From: Gracilibacter sp. BRH_c7a
GTDB taxonomy: Bacteria; Bacillota; Desulfitobacteriia; Desulfitobacteriales; Syntrophobotulaceae
DNA length: 64,000 nucleotides
Direction of reading: 5' to 3'
NCBI GenBank assembly: GCA_001516055.1
Contig: LOEZ01000017.1
Location: 62,001 to 126,000 of the forward strand
Made by a program: the position numbers and the translations under genes. Below are positions 51,108 to 59,214 of this stretch, piece by piece (the first letter of the stretch is position 1; the number at the start of each line of letters is the position of its first letter). The notes under the pieces were generated by a model. The model was not told the origin of the DNA, did no database searches, and saw nothing but the letters and a program-made list of their open reading frames with translations.

Positions 51108-51547
51108 ACCTCATCACACTCCTTTATCCACTCGTGTTCAATCTCTTTAATTATTGGCTTATAATGATTTACGATTACATTTAATGCTTTCTTGTGCTTG
51201 GTTTTCATTCCTTTGGGTATATCAATATTTGTAAAAACTGTCTTTTGCCTATCTAATTTATCTAAGCCCCAGCCTATAACCCTATCACAGTTCAAATATT
51301 TTACTTCCCAGTCGATATCTTTTAACCCACATAGATCCCTTAAGTCTCTAAGTTTTTTTACGATTATTTCTGCTAGTTTCTCGTTCCCGTGCCAGGAGTT
51401 TGGAACTACGTTACACGCATAAGTCCATTCCATCTCATTTGCGTTTTCGAGACTCTTGCGTGATAAAGTTATGCTGCCGTTGTAGTGACCATTTGTGTCA
51501 ACAATGAAGAAGCCAAATTTTTCTTTACTTGTATAATCCTTTTTCAT
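51101..51547 (-). CDS. Hypothetical early phage protein (148 aa), first gene of leftward operon
   Basis: Ribosome site AGAGGAGGATG. Sequence KFGFFIVDTNGHYNGSITL, then LCGLKDIDWEVKYLNCDRV and HKALNVIVNHYKPIIKEIEH. No family recognised. It is the first gene from the leftward promoter, so it occupies the position of Cro or an early regulator, but no HTH is apparent. Confidence 0.6.
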   Translation of the reverse strand: MKKDYTSKEKFGFFIVDTNGHYNGSITLSRKSLENANEMEWTYACNVVPNSWHGNEKLAEIIVKKLRDLRDLCGLKDIDWEVKYLNCDRVIGWGLDKLDRQKTVFTNIDIPKGMKTKHKKALNVIVNHYKPIIKEIEHEWIKECDEVC

Positions 51548-51585
51548 AAAATAACATCCTCCTCTTATTTTGTATTTATGTATAT

Positions 51586-51673
51586 ATTCTACACCATCAT
51601 GTAGGTATTGTCAAGAGATACTCTACATACATACTATATTTTCTTTGACATCATGTAGTTATTATACTATAAT
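51586..51673. promoter_or_regulatory. Divergent lysogeny-switch promoters and operators
   Basis: Rightward promoter: TTGACA (51645-51650), 17 bases, TATAAT (51668-51673). Leftward promoter on the minus strand: TTGACA (51609-51614 complement), 17 bases, TAGAAT (51586-51591 complement). CATCATGTAG is repeated inside both promoter spacers, and an opposing CTACAT lies between them, so repressor sites overlap both promoters. Confidence 0.85.
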
Positions 51674-51710
51674 ACAAATATAATAATTTATGGGAAAGGA
51701 CTTATTTACA

Positions 51711-51920
51711 ATGTCATTTTCATTTAAACCTTTATGGAAACAACTTATAGATAAGAATATGTCTGCCGAGGATCTACGGAAAGCTTTAAATTTTTCATTT
51801 TCTACAATGTCAAAGATGAAAAAAGGCGAAAATGTAAGTTTAGAAGTGTTAGATCGGATATGTACATACTTAAACTGTCAACTGCAAGATATTGTAGAGC
51901 ATATCCCTAAAAAAGAATAA
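51711..51920 (+). CDS. Phage repressor, small Cro/C1-type HTH (69 aa)
   Basis: ATG at 51711 after AAAGGACTT; an upstream ATG at 51690 has no ribosome site. The HTH is NMSAEDLRKALNFSFSTMSKM, then VSLEVLDRICTYLNCQLQDIV, the YozG/Cro-type family. There is no peptidase domain, so it cannot be inactivated by RecA-stimulated self-cleavage. It faces away from the early operon, with a divergent promoter pair and operators between, and a perfect terminator follows. This is the lysogenic repressor. Confidence 0.8.
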   Translation: MSFSFKPLWKQLIDKNMSAEDLRKALNFSFSTMSKMKKGENVSLEVLDRICTYLNCQLQDIVEHIPKKE

Positions 51921-51934
51921 AATAATAATATTCG

Positions 51935-51965
51935 AAATGACACCCCTCCGGTGTCATTTTTATTT
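51935..51965 (+). terminator. Terminator of the repressor gene
   Basis: AAATGACACC and GGTGTCATTT flank a five-base loop, followed by TTATTTTT. Confidence 0.9.
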
Positions 51966-52132
51966 TTGGCTTTAACGACAGACCAACACTTTCAAGCCTC
52001 TATAACTAAACAAAAAGTACTTTCATACTCTAAACACCAGTAAACTGAATTGTTTAAGGTAGGAAAACACTTTCTTTGGATCAATTTCTATTTTATCAGG
52101 ACAAGGAAACATTATATTTATTTTGTTTGATA

Positions 52133-52156
52133 AAGGATCGGCTCATCACCGTCCTT
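52133..52156 (-). terminator. Weak hairpin after 52198-52698
   Basis: AAGGA and TCCTT with extra pairing (CGG/CCG-like) close a stem just beyond the minus-strand gene. No good T run. Confidence 0.35.
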
Positions 52157-52197
52157 ATTTGTTATTTGTTGTTCATGATTCCAGTCTTAAGAATCAA

Positions 52198-52698
52198 TTA
52201 AAGGAGATTTCCCTGTTCTAAGTCTTCACTTTTATATATCATCTCTGCGAGCGTTTTGGCTATCTGTTGTTGAGCATAATGTAGATTTGGTGTAATTGCC
52301 TGAAATTTCGTCCTTGTTTTTTTCTTCCTGTTAACTATTGTTCCAGAAATATCTTCGGTAATTTTGATCTTTATTAGATCGGTTGTTTCTAGTTTCTCTC
52401 CTTGAATTGCAGTAAGATTTGTTTTTATTTCTTTTTCCTTTAGAACTAATAGCAATCTGTTTAACTGAGTACTCAATACATCATGTACAATATCAGCTTT
52501 AGTACCTTTATTGAATATACTCGGCTTTGGTACATAAAAAGTATCAAACCTTGGGTCATTTAATAAATTTACATGAAAGCTGGCGGTAAAGTCATATTCC
52601 TTTTCCTTATCAAAAATCTCTTTGTCAGGTTCTATAATTTCTTTGAATTTTATGCCAATATCTTCATCAAATAAATCTGTGTTTAAAATGTATTCCAT
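52198..52698 (-). CDS. Hypothetical phage accessory protein (166 aa)
   Basis: Ribosome site GGAGGTGGAATTTC. Sequence DEDIGIKFKEIIEPDKEIFD, then FNKGTKADIVHDVLSTQLN and YAQQQIAKTLAEMIYK. No family recognised. It lies beyond the repressor, in the lysogenically expressed accessory zone, with the 64-aa gene upstream of it as a probable two-gene operon. Confidence 0.55.
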   Translation of the reverse strand: MEYILNTDLFDEDIGIKFKEIIEPDKEIFDKEKEYDFTASFHVNLLNDPRFDTFYVPKPSIFNKGTKADIVHDVLSTQLNRLLLVLKEKEIKTNLTAIQGEKLETTDLIKIKITEDISGTIVNRKKKTRTKFQAITPNLHYAQQQIAKTLAEMIYKSEDLEQGNLL

Positions 52699-52720
52699 AA
52701 AGAAATTCCACCTCCATAAA

Positions 52721-52915
52721 TCAACTGTTTTTTATTAAAAATTCGAAAATCGCATCTTTTGCTTGCTTTATCTCTTCCGGCGTACCAGTGTATGTTATTT
52801 TAACTTCAAAACCATTTTTATTCTTTTTCTTATATAAAACCTTATCTCCATTTTCATCTAGGTACGTGTCATATTCTTCACCACAGAACATTTCTTTTTG
52901 TGTTGTTTCATTCAT
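52721..52915 (-). CDS. Small hypothetical accessory protein (64 aa)
   Basis: ATG at 52915 after GAGGTGACTCAA. Acidic N-terminus (MFCGEEYDTYLDENGDKVLY) and a charged beta-alpha end (VKITYTGTPEEIKQAKDAIF). It may be the antitoxin or partner of the following gene (inference). No family recognised. Confidence 0.5.
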   Translation of the reverse strand: MNETTQKEMFCGEEYDTYLDENGDKVLYKKKNKNGFEVKITYTGTPEEIKQAKDAIFEFLIKNS

Positions 52916-52924
52916 TTGAGTCAC

Positions 52925-53489
52925 CTCACTTATACTTTTTAGGTTTACACCCTCTGGCTACTAGGGTTATAATCCTTATACTTTTTTGGAGTATTACTTG
53001 TTCACTTATCCTCAGTGAAAGAATTTATTCCAGTGAATATTCAGATATCATTGTTCTTCTTTCTGATAATTATATGGCTTTTAACTTCTCAAAATTATAA
53101 ACATAAGCTTTTTTAACTTTTAAAATATCAGCTAAGTTCTAAACCATCCCTAATTCAACTTCATTTTCGACATTCCAATCCTCCTCATTATATAATTTTA
53201 TATAATTAAGCTATCATATTAGCAGTCAATCTTCAATAATATTATTATAATTCAATATATTAATTTATTATTTGAATCTTTTTGTATATTATTATATTTA
53301 TCTAATAAGAGCATGGTTTATTAAGTATTATATTTATCTTATTTTTCATTTTTAAATAACATCTTGACTTTATTTTATATTTAATAGTAAATTATTGATA
53401 ACAATTCAATAAAAAACCGGACAAAAAAATGGTATTTTTCCGAATCAAAAAAGTATCATTTTTCAGGGTATTTAGAAGGAAGTGATGGT
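52925..53489. other. AT-rich intergenic stretch
   Basis: No supported gene. It must hold the promoter of 52721-52915 (minus) and of 53490-53651 (plus). Near 53430-53475 short direct repeats of the type TATTTTTC and TATCATTTTTC precede the small plus-strand gene and may be a regulator site. Confidence 0.4.
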
Positions 53490-53651
53490 ATGGGGAAGAA
53501 AAGAGAAACTAAATGTGTTTTCATACGTGATAAAGACATGGACATTAGAGTCATCGAGAGATTATTAGAAGGTTTGTATTATTTAACGCTAGAAGAAAAA
53601 GAAGAGCAAAATCAAATCAAAAATATTGTTGCTTCTAATAAAAACCAATAA
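53490..53651 (+). CDS. Small hypothetical accessory protein (53 aa)
   Basis: ATG at 53490 after AGAAGGAAGTG. MGKKRETKCVFIRDKDMDIR, then LEEKEEQNQIKNIVA. The good ribosome site and the terminator directly behind it support a real gene. Highly charged, helical; no family recognised. Confidence 0.55.
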   Translation: MGKKRETKCVFIRDKDMDIRVIERLLEGLYYLTLEEKEEQNQIKNIVASNKNQ

Positions 53652-53664
53652 ATTCTTCATTATT

Positions 53665-53690
53665 AAGCACCCATCACAGGTGCTTTTTAT
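53665..53690 (+). terminator. Terminator of the 53-aa gene
   Basis: AAGCACC and GGTGCTT flank a seven-base loop, followed by TTTAT. Confidence 0.75.
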
Positions 53691-53763
53691 TTGGTCAAAT
53701 AAGAAGAATTGTTCGTTTAGTATTTTCTGTTGATAAGGATAGGAAAACTTGTTATGATTAATT

Positions 53764-53910
53764 ATGGAAAATGTTGTGTTACATATTGGGTCTCGGCAGA
53801 AAGTGAGAAAAGATTTGTTCGAAAAATATGTATCGCTGATTGAGATCCTAATCATGTTTCTTGCCCTTGCTTTACAGCTTCTTGAGTTTCTAACAGCCCA
53901 AAAGAAATAG
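53764..53910 (+). CDS. Small membrane peptide, holin-like-toxin-like (48 aa)
   Basis: MENVVLHIGSRQKVRKDLFE, then SLIEILIMFLALALQLLEFL and a basic end. The hydrophobic helix with a short charged C-terminus resembles the putative holin-like toxins of type I modules. The ribosome site is weak, and a different frame starting at 53753 overlaps. A hairpin (GAACTGG/CCAGTTC) directly follows the stop. Confidence 0.35.
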   Translation: MENVVLHIGSRQKVRKDLFEKYVSLIEILIMFLALALQLLEFLTAQKK

Positions 53911-53985
53911 AACTGGATAATACCAGTTCCATCTCCAACAACAATATATTGGTTTAGCTGAGGCACAATAAAGTACCACAACTTA

Positions 53986-54015
53986 GACTCCCCTGCTGGA
54001 ACAGGGGGTCTTTCC
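53986..54015 (+). terminator. Strong terminator after the small membrane peptide
   Basis: GACTCCCCTG and CAGGGGGTC flank a six-base loop, followed by TTTCCTT. Confidence 0.7.
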
Positions 54016-54626
54016 TTATCATTAATAAAATAATACTATATAACTTCAACCATCACAAGGATAATTTAGTAGTAAATCCCCCTTGTCAAGGAAAATATTT
54101 ACTCTATAAGTAAAATAGTTACCCAAACGGCATTAACTAGCATAACTCAGGAATTGATTCTGTCTTAATTGTTATAGTATTGCTACAACCTACTAAAAAC
54201 ATGGACTTAAACCAACTAAAGCACGCCTGTAAGCCCTCTTCAAACTCAGTTTAATAGATTATACCATCCCATATGTTGAACGGCTTAAAACCTGTTTTAA
54301 AGTGAGATAATTATTGTCCGCACACCACAAACAGAAAAATGCGATGAAAGATAAAAATAATGAAATATATACAGTAGTGCTGAAATCAACAAATTTGAAA
54401 AGTAAGTTAAACACTGGCTTAAATCTATATTGTACAATCGTATACCATGGTCATTCGTGTGAACGGATTTTGAATAGACGTGTGAATAGACATAAGGGGT
54501 TAATTTTATGAATCGTGTGTCCTCTGGAAGGACATTCGGCTGTAGATTCCGGTAACTCCTGAACAGTAATTTCGGTAAATTATAGACAGGCAGCACCGTC
54601 AGCAGTTTTTGAATATTAGTAAACTA
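54016..54626. other. Gene-poor stretch
   Basis: Short frames on both strands (54297-54596 minus, 54314-54511 plus) lack ribosome sites and family resemblance. I see no convincing gene or RNA. It may hold decayed accessory genes. Confidence 0.35.
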
Positions 54627-55916
54627 TCACACTTTAGGTTTTAAAAAATCATAAATAATTTGTTCATTAGGATTATTCCTTTGAACAATAATTGTGATTG
54701 TTTTCGGCTCTATTTCCTTTACTTCAGCCTTAAAAGTCATTCCCATATCTAATTTTTCAGCATAAATACTTGCCCATTCCTTAGCTAAGTAACCGATCAT
54801 TTTGCCAGTGTCGTTTATAACTCGTATAGCATTTCTATCATATTGATTATCTAATTCTCTCTCTAAAAATACTTCACTGCCAATATTCAATAGTTGAACA
54901 AACTTAATTCTTTCTGGCCTGTTTATTCCAACAACAAGCATTCCCTGAGTTACATTTTTACTGTTCAATATTTCCCATTCAGGTATTTTTTCAGAATAGA
55001 TTTCTTGAAGAGTATAATAAATATCAGCATCAATAATATATAATTTTCTTCTAAAATTGTCGTTTGAACTATCCAGATTTTTAGTTCTGTAAGAATACAC
55101 CTTATTTAAGCTATGAGAATTCCAAAACCCTTTCACTTCTATTAGAAAATCGTCTTGTATTGTAAAATCGGGGATATAGGTACTGCGATCTAGAAGCAAA
55201 TGCACATTTTCATATTTCCAATCTAATTTATTGTAGTTCAATACTCTTGCAATATTAGCTTCCCACGATGATCTGAAAACGTGTTCTAAGTCATTGTAAT
55301 ATTTTGGTTCTGAATAAATATCGTCTATTTTATAATTTAAGCTATTAGCAAGACATTCGATCTTAGCTCCATTATTTAAGCAGATAAACAATGAATAAGG
55401 CAATCCATTTAGTACATCACAAAGCTTATAATTAATCGTACTTAGAATATTCCTTAAAGGTGTGTGATCAATTATAGAATTGAACCTAGGAAGATTAATT
55501 GTGGTAAAATAACTTCTTTCTGGATTTAAAATATCAGGATCTATATCTAATGATTTTCGCTCAAATTTATAAAGGAATTCATAGAAAATTAAATTATCAT
55601 GGTAATGTTTCTTACAGCAAATAATATTTAACTGCTCAAATAAATTATCAAGGCCAGATTCATTTCTACTCTGAAAAACAATTATAATCTTTAGTACTAT
55701 CTGCGATTTATTTTCTAATTCATATACACTGTTTATATTGATAATATCGGGATATCTAAGATATACACTATACAAATTTTCACAATAATTCGCATATGCA
55801 ACAGTTAATCTTTTTCCTCTTTCTTCAAGTGATATCTTGCCTTTTTCATATTCTTCAATAGAATTATCTTTTTCTTTAATCCATTTTGTATTTTTTATTT
55901 CTATTGGTAAATCCAT
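54627..55916 (-). CDS. PD-(D/E)XK nuclease fused to HIRAN domain
   Basis: 429 aa, ribosome site ATGGAGGATTGAGAT. Residues about 205-300 carry a restriction-like nuclease core: FRSSWEANIARVL (Glu 219), YIPDFTIQDDFLIEVKGFW (Asp 250, Glu 260, Lys 262). The C-terminal 100 residues are a HIRAN domain (VGINRPERIKFV, EVFLERELDNQYDRNAIRV, GKMIGYLAKEWA), which binds DNA ends or damaged forks. Residues 1-200 are unassigned and may sense a partner. It is the last phage gene before attR and is in the typical spot for superinfection-defence cargo. Defence function is inference. Confidence 0.75.
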   Translation of the reverse strand: MDLPIEIKNTKWIKEKDNSIEEYEKGKISLEERGKRLTVAYANYCENLYSVYLRYPDIININSVYELENKSQIVLKIIIVFQSRNESGLDNLFEQLNIICCKKHYHDNLIFYEFLYKFERKSLDIDPDILNPERSYFTTINLPRFNSIIDHTPLRNILSTINYKLCDVLNGLPYSLFICLNNGAKIECLANSLNYKIDDIYSEPKYYNDLEHVFRSSWEANIARVLNYNKLDWKYENVHLLLDRSTYIPDFTIQDDFLIEVKGFWNSHSLNKVYSYRTKNLDSSNDNFRRKLYIIDADIYYTLQEIYSEKIPEWEILNSKNVTQGMLVVGINRPERIKFVQLLNIGSEVFLERELDNQYDRNAIRVINDTGKMIGYLAKEWASIYAEKLDMGMTFKAEVKEIEPKTITIIVQRNNPNEQIIYDFLKPKV

Positions 55917-56089
55917 ATCTCAATCCTCCATTAATATCATTAATTTCCTCAAACACTGCAGTTAAAGCGTTTTAAACAAACCATAAACTATTTAAAAACT
56001 GGGTTAACCACTTAATTTGTGGTTAGAAAGCTCTTATTATAAAAAATACCCACTCCCAGGGTAATAGAATGAGCATTTTTTATAATAAG

Positions 56090-56818
56090 TTATAAATGGA
56101 CATCGTCACATAATCTGAGGAGATTATGTCCGCCTGCAGCAGCCAACTCTAAGGCTCTCTTGGCTTGATTCTGCCCATTGATATCCGACCAATCTATTTG
56201 AGGTTTAGAGATATTACTTACTTCTTGCTCAGATGTAACGGTTACAGAGAAACTCTCCTCTTTCTTGAGAATTCTTACAAGTCGAGCAAGGCTTACAACA
56301 CTTTCACTCATAATACCTGGAACTATCCTCGCTTCAGCTAAGTTACCTGGAGGTATGACCAGAGTGAAGGGTTGCTCTGGTAAAGACTCATCCTGGACAG
56401 AATCCCAACTTTCATCCTCTATTTGCAATTGTCTTAGGCAAACAGCCATAGTAAGTATCCCGGTTATAGGCCGTAGTAAACCTTCTAAAGATAATTCACC
56501 TGCAAAAATATAATTTCTCAAAAGAGAAGAATCTATTTCATTCATTGCCGCCAATATTCCAAGTGCTATAGGTAAATCGAGGCCTGACCCTTCTTTCCGT
56601 AAATCTGCAGGTGCCAGATTAACCGTAATCCTCTGAAGTGGAAAACTAAATCCGGAATTTCTAAGAGCTGATCTAACTCTGTCTTTAGCCTCCTTAACAG
56701 AGGTATTGGCTAAACCTACGATATCAAAAGCGGGAAGCCCGTTAGAGATATCCACCTCAACTTTAATAAGCTGGGCTGATAATCCTGCTACCGACATCCC
56801 GCTGACTGAAGCATACAT
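56090..56818 (-). pseudogene. comM: comM/yifB, N-terminal part (truncated by the prophage)
   Basis: The start is the ATG at 56818 after GAGGTGAG (MYASVSGMSVAGL). The N-terminal domain shows VEVDISNGLPAFDIVGLANT, VRSALRNSGFSFP, RITVNLAPADLRKEGSGLDL and the entry to the ATPase (DINGQNQAKRALELAAAGGHNLL). After GHNLL the frame runs into phage sequence and stops (RLCDDVHL). Walker A and all motor motifs lie at 22270-23136. Confidence 0.93.
56095..56133. other. attR, right prophage-host junction
   Basis: AG at 56118-56119 and TTATGT at 56124-56129 match attL. ACATAATCT (56108-56116) and AGATTATGT (56121-56129) form a perfect dyad around GAGG: the left arm is phage, the right arm is host comM. Confidence 0.8.
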
Positions 56819-57018
56819 AAAACTCACCTCGAGGGTAAGTTTCGACCCTTTGGTAGTTTTTACCTTCTTCATTATCCATTTATTACAAAATCTTTTCCCT
56901 CAAATCATAGGGACCTTTCCCTGATTTATTTTTCTATAAACTCAGATAGTTATTACACTAACCATTTAATATTAGCTTGGGATATGGTTTTTATTTGGAA
57001 AAGATAAGACAGAATTAG

Positions 57019-57210
57019 CTAATATCCCCACGGGGGACCGTAAGCAGCTCCAGGGATATAACCACCCCCCCAGCCGCCTCCCCAGCCCCACCAGGCGAAG
57101 AAGATGATGACGATAATAATCAACCACCACCAGCCACCACCCCAGGCACCGCCATAGCCGGGACCATAAGATACTCCGTTGTATCCTCCGTTTCCACCGA
57201 GAAGTGACAC
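57019..57210 (-). CDS. Gly/Trp/Tyr-rich small membrane protein (63 aa)
   Basis: GTG start at 57210 after AAAGGAGGGAATATT; the longer upstream frame is not preceded by a ribosome site. One hydrophobic helix (WWWLIIIVIIFFAWW) lies between glycine-tyrosine-rich flanks (GGYNGVSYGPGYGG and GGGWGGGYIPGAAYG). Such proteins, related in style to YjcZ, are common in spore formers and are probably spore- or envelope-associated. Confidence 0.6.
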   Translation of the reverse strand: MSLLGGNGGYNGVSYGPGYGGAWGGGWWWLIIIVIIFFAWWGWGGGWGGGYIPGAAYGPPWGY

Positions 57211-57412
57211 AATATTCCCTCCTTTCTTTTTTAATAAACTTCTCCGTCCTATTTTATGAGGCTTTCTGGGAAATGTTTCCTTTTCAAGAGGGAGGATCAA
57301 CCTCTTCCTAATCTTCACTTTATGTAAAGTAATATTAATTTTAAGGTTTTAGATACTATGTAACTAACAGCGAGAATCGAAAATATTATAAGGTGAGAGG
57401 GGGGATAATTTA

Positions 57413-57805
57413 ATGGTTCAATATCCTAACCCAACACTAACTTCAAATACAACAATACCACCGAATGTATTAAAATTATCCGGCCCGTTGGCTCGTACCG
57501 GTAATATTTTATTGTGGGTTGGCGAAACAATCATTCTAATTTCTAGAACCAATCAGAAAATGAAACTAAGAGCGGCTGAGATTAAATTAACTGCAGGCGC
57601 AATATTAATTATCGCGGCGATTATCGAAGGTCAGGAAGCAAAATCATATACCGGTGTCCTTCCGAAAGAAAACCCTTCAAAGGTTATCGGTTCCGTAATC
57701 AGTGAAATAGGTGCTATAATATTGACTTTGATACTTTTCTATGAAATATCTTTAGCCGGAGCTTCTTCACAAGAGCCGACTATTTCTCCGGTTCTAAGTG
57801 ATTAA
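57413..57805 (+). CDS. Membrane protein, paralogue of 57837-58292
   Basis: 130 aa, ribosome site GGTGAGAGGGGGGATAATTT. Two hydrophobic segments (LTAGAILIIAAIIEG, AIILTLILFYEI) flank a conserved KSYTGVLPKENPSKVIGS. The pair shares LLW-GE, EGQE-KSYTG-LPKENP-KV-GS-ISE-GA-IL. No family recognised. A spore-forming host suggests a sporulation role, without proof. Confidence 0.6.
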   Translation: MVQYPNPTLTSNTTIPPNVLKLSGPLARTGNILLWVGETIILISRTNQKMKLRAAEIKLTAGAILIIAAIIEGQEAKSYTGVLPKENPSKVIGSVISEIGAIILTLILFYEISLAGASSQEPTISPVLSD

Positions 57806-57836
57806 ACTGATACAAAATATTGGAGATTTGCACTCA

Positions 57837-58292
57837 CTACTGAACTGCACCTATCCCTCCGATAAAAGGTGAGATAATAGGAGCTTGAGAAGGCTTTTTC
57901 GTTCTTGTTACCTCACTGGTAATTACAGAAGTGAGTATCGCTGCTCCTGCTTCACTTATTAATGAGCCTGCCACTTTAGCAGGATTTTCCTTAGGTAGTT
58001 TTCCTGTATAAGATTTTACTTCTTGTCCTTCGATTTTTGCAGCAATAATAGTTAGAATACCAGCAAAATACTTGAGATCGACTGCCCTTAGCTGGAGCCA
58101 GTCATTTTTCGTAAATATGATGATTGATTCTCCAATCCACAGTAAGATATCTATAGTTTTCACTAAAGGATGAGAAATTGATAAAACACTTAACGGTATT
58201 TGCTCACCATCTATACTTATGGACTCCGTATTTTTTTGTTTCCTGTTTTCCTGATTAACATTCTTCTCTTTATTGATTGCTTTTTTATTCAT
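57837..58292 (-). CDS. Membrane protein, paralogue of 57413-57805
   Basis: 151 aa. It has a longer basic N-terminus (NKKAINKEKNVNQENRKQKN), then the same core as its convergent neighbour: ILLWIGESIIIFT, IEGQEVKSYTGKLPKENP and GSLISEAGAAILTSV. The two genes end 31 bases apart, tail to tail. Confidence 0.6.
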   Translation of the reverse strand: MNKKAINKEKNVNQENRKQKNTESISIDGEQIPLSVLSISHPLVKTIDILLWIGESIIIFTKNDWLQLRAVDLKYFAGILTIIAAKIEGQEVKSYTGKLPKENPAKVAGSLISEAGAAILTSVITSEVTRTKKPSQAPIISPFIGGIGAVQ

Positions 58293-58484
58293 TCTGAACC
58301 ACCCAAATCTTTTTATTCACATTAATACTACTATAGCCCTCAGCACTATTAACAGTAATTATTGGATAGTATAGCGTATTCCGATTACAATCCTTTCGCT
58401 ACGCATCAACCCATCTTCCTAATTTTTTATTGGAGACCGATTAAACTACCAAATTAGAAGTTGAAATGTGATGGATGGCAAAAG

Positions 58485-58520
58485 AAAGCTATCACTCAAA
58501 TGTTTTCGAGTGATAGCTTT
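58485..58520 (-). terminator. Terminator overlapping the DUF3786 stop
   Basis: AAGCTATCACTC and GAGTGATAGCTTT enclose about nine bases, and the stem begins within the last codon of the gene. Confidence 0.75.
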
Positions 58521-59128
58521 ATTCTTTCCATCCCCAAAACGACATTGCTGGCAAGCACAGCAAAATCCTCTGTCGGCAAAATTGCAGGTGCAGACGCATC
58601 GAACAGAATATTCCCCGACGCAGGGAATTCATCATCTGCTTTCCAAAGGACGAAAGTTACTGGAATCCGCGGAAAAACTCGAAGTGTAATCCCTACGTCT
58701 CCAAGCCTATTTGACTGTCCGCCTAGAAGGGCTGCTACTTCTAGAAGGCTTTCCGGATTAGTGCCGAAAATGCGAACCAATGGATCAATGGCCCTACCCG
58801 TAAACGGTTTAATATACATCAATCCACCTGGCAACTCTTTAAAAGAAATTAGTTCCCCCACTTCTAATGGTTCAGCCAGGCTGGTTAGGTAGTGAAGAAT
58901 CAGTAGTTGAGCAGCGATTGGCAACTCTGAGTCCGAAGTCTGTGCCGGCACGAAATCCCCGTTTGGATAACCCACCTTAAAATGCTGTCCTAAGAAATCA
59001 ATGCAGATCGCATTCTCCTCCAAAGGATAGCCTGAGCAACGTGACATATCTTTTAATGAACAAGAACGAAACCTTTCCAGTGCTTGCTTATGAGCAGCAG
59101 CATACCTCCCGCTTTCAGAAGCATACAT
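58496..59128 (-). CDS. DUF3786 family protein
   Basis: 210 aa. The pattern ICIDFLGQHFKVGYPNGDF, then LLILHYLTSLAEPLEVGELISF, and FPRIPVTFVLWKADDEFPAS fits DUF3786, a family seen in anaerobes with CO or corrinoid metabolism. The reaction is unknown. Its first codons and 5' leader are nearly the same as those of comM (see findings). Confidence 0.75.
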   Translation of the reverse strand: MYASESGRYAAAHKQALERFRSCSLKDMSRCSGYPLEENAICIDFLGQHFKVGYPNGDFVPAQTSDSELPIAAQLLILHYLTSLAEPLEVGELISFKELPGGLMYIKPFTGRAIDPLVRIFGTNPESLLEVAALLGGQSNRLGDVGITLRVFPRIPVTFVLWKADDEFPASGNILFDASAPAILPTEDFAVLASNVVLGMERIKLSLENI

Positions 59129-59214
59129 ATCATTTCACCTCAAGGATAGTTTTCGCCCCTTCACTACTTTTTACCTTCTACAAAGTCTGAATATTTCAAT
59201 TTCTTTTGATTCTT

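Larger units (their letters stand above)
23138..56119. mobile_element. Prophage of about 33 kb inserted in comM
   Basis: It is bounded by attL and attR, with a large serine recombinase at the left end and a repressor plus accessory genes towards the right. It encodes terS, terL, portal, head-morphogenesis, scaffold, major capsid, connector, tail-tube and tape-measure proteins, so it is a siphovirus-type temperate phage. It is much more AT-rich than the flanks. No holin, endolysin, Dit or Tal protein was recognised, so it may be defective or may use unfamiliar lysis and tail-tip genes. Confidence 0.92.

Noticed and set aside
53589-53981. 130-codon minus-strand frame
   Set aside because: It runs through two terminators and two better-supported plus-strand small genes and lacks a ribosome site.
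54297-54596. Opposing short frames near the attR end
   Set aside because: Neither strand shows a ribosome site, domain or coupled neighbour.
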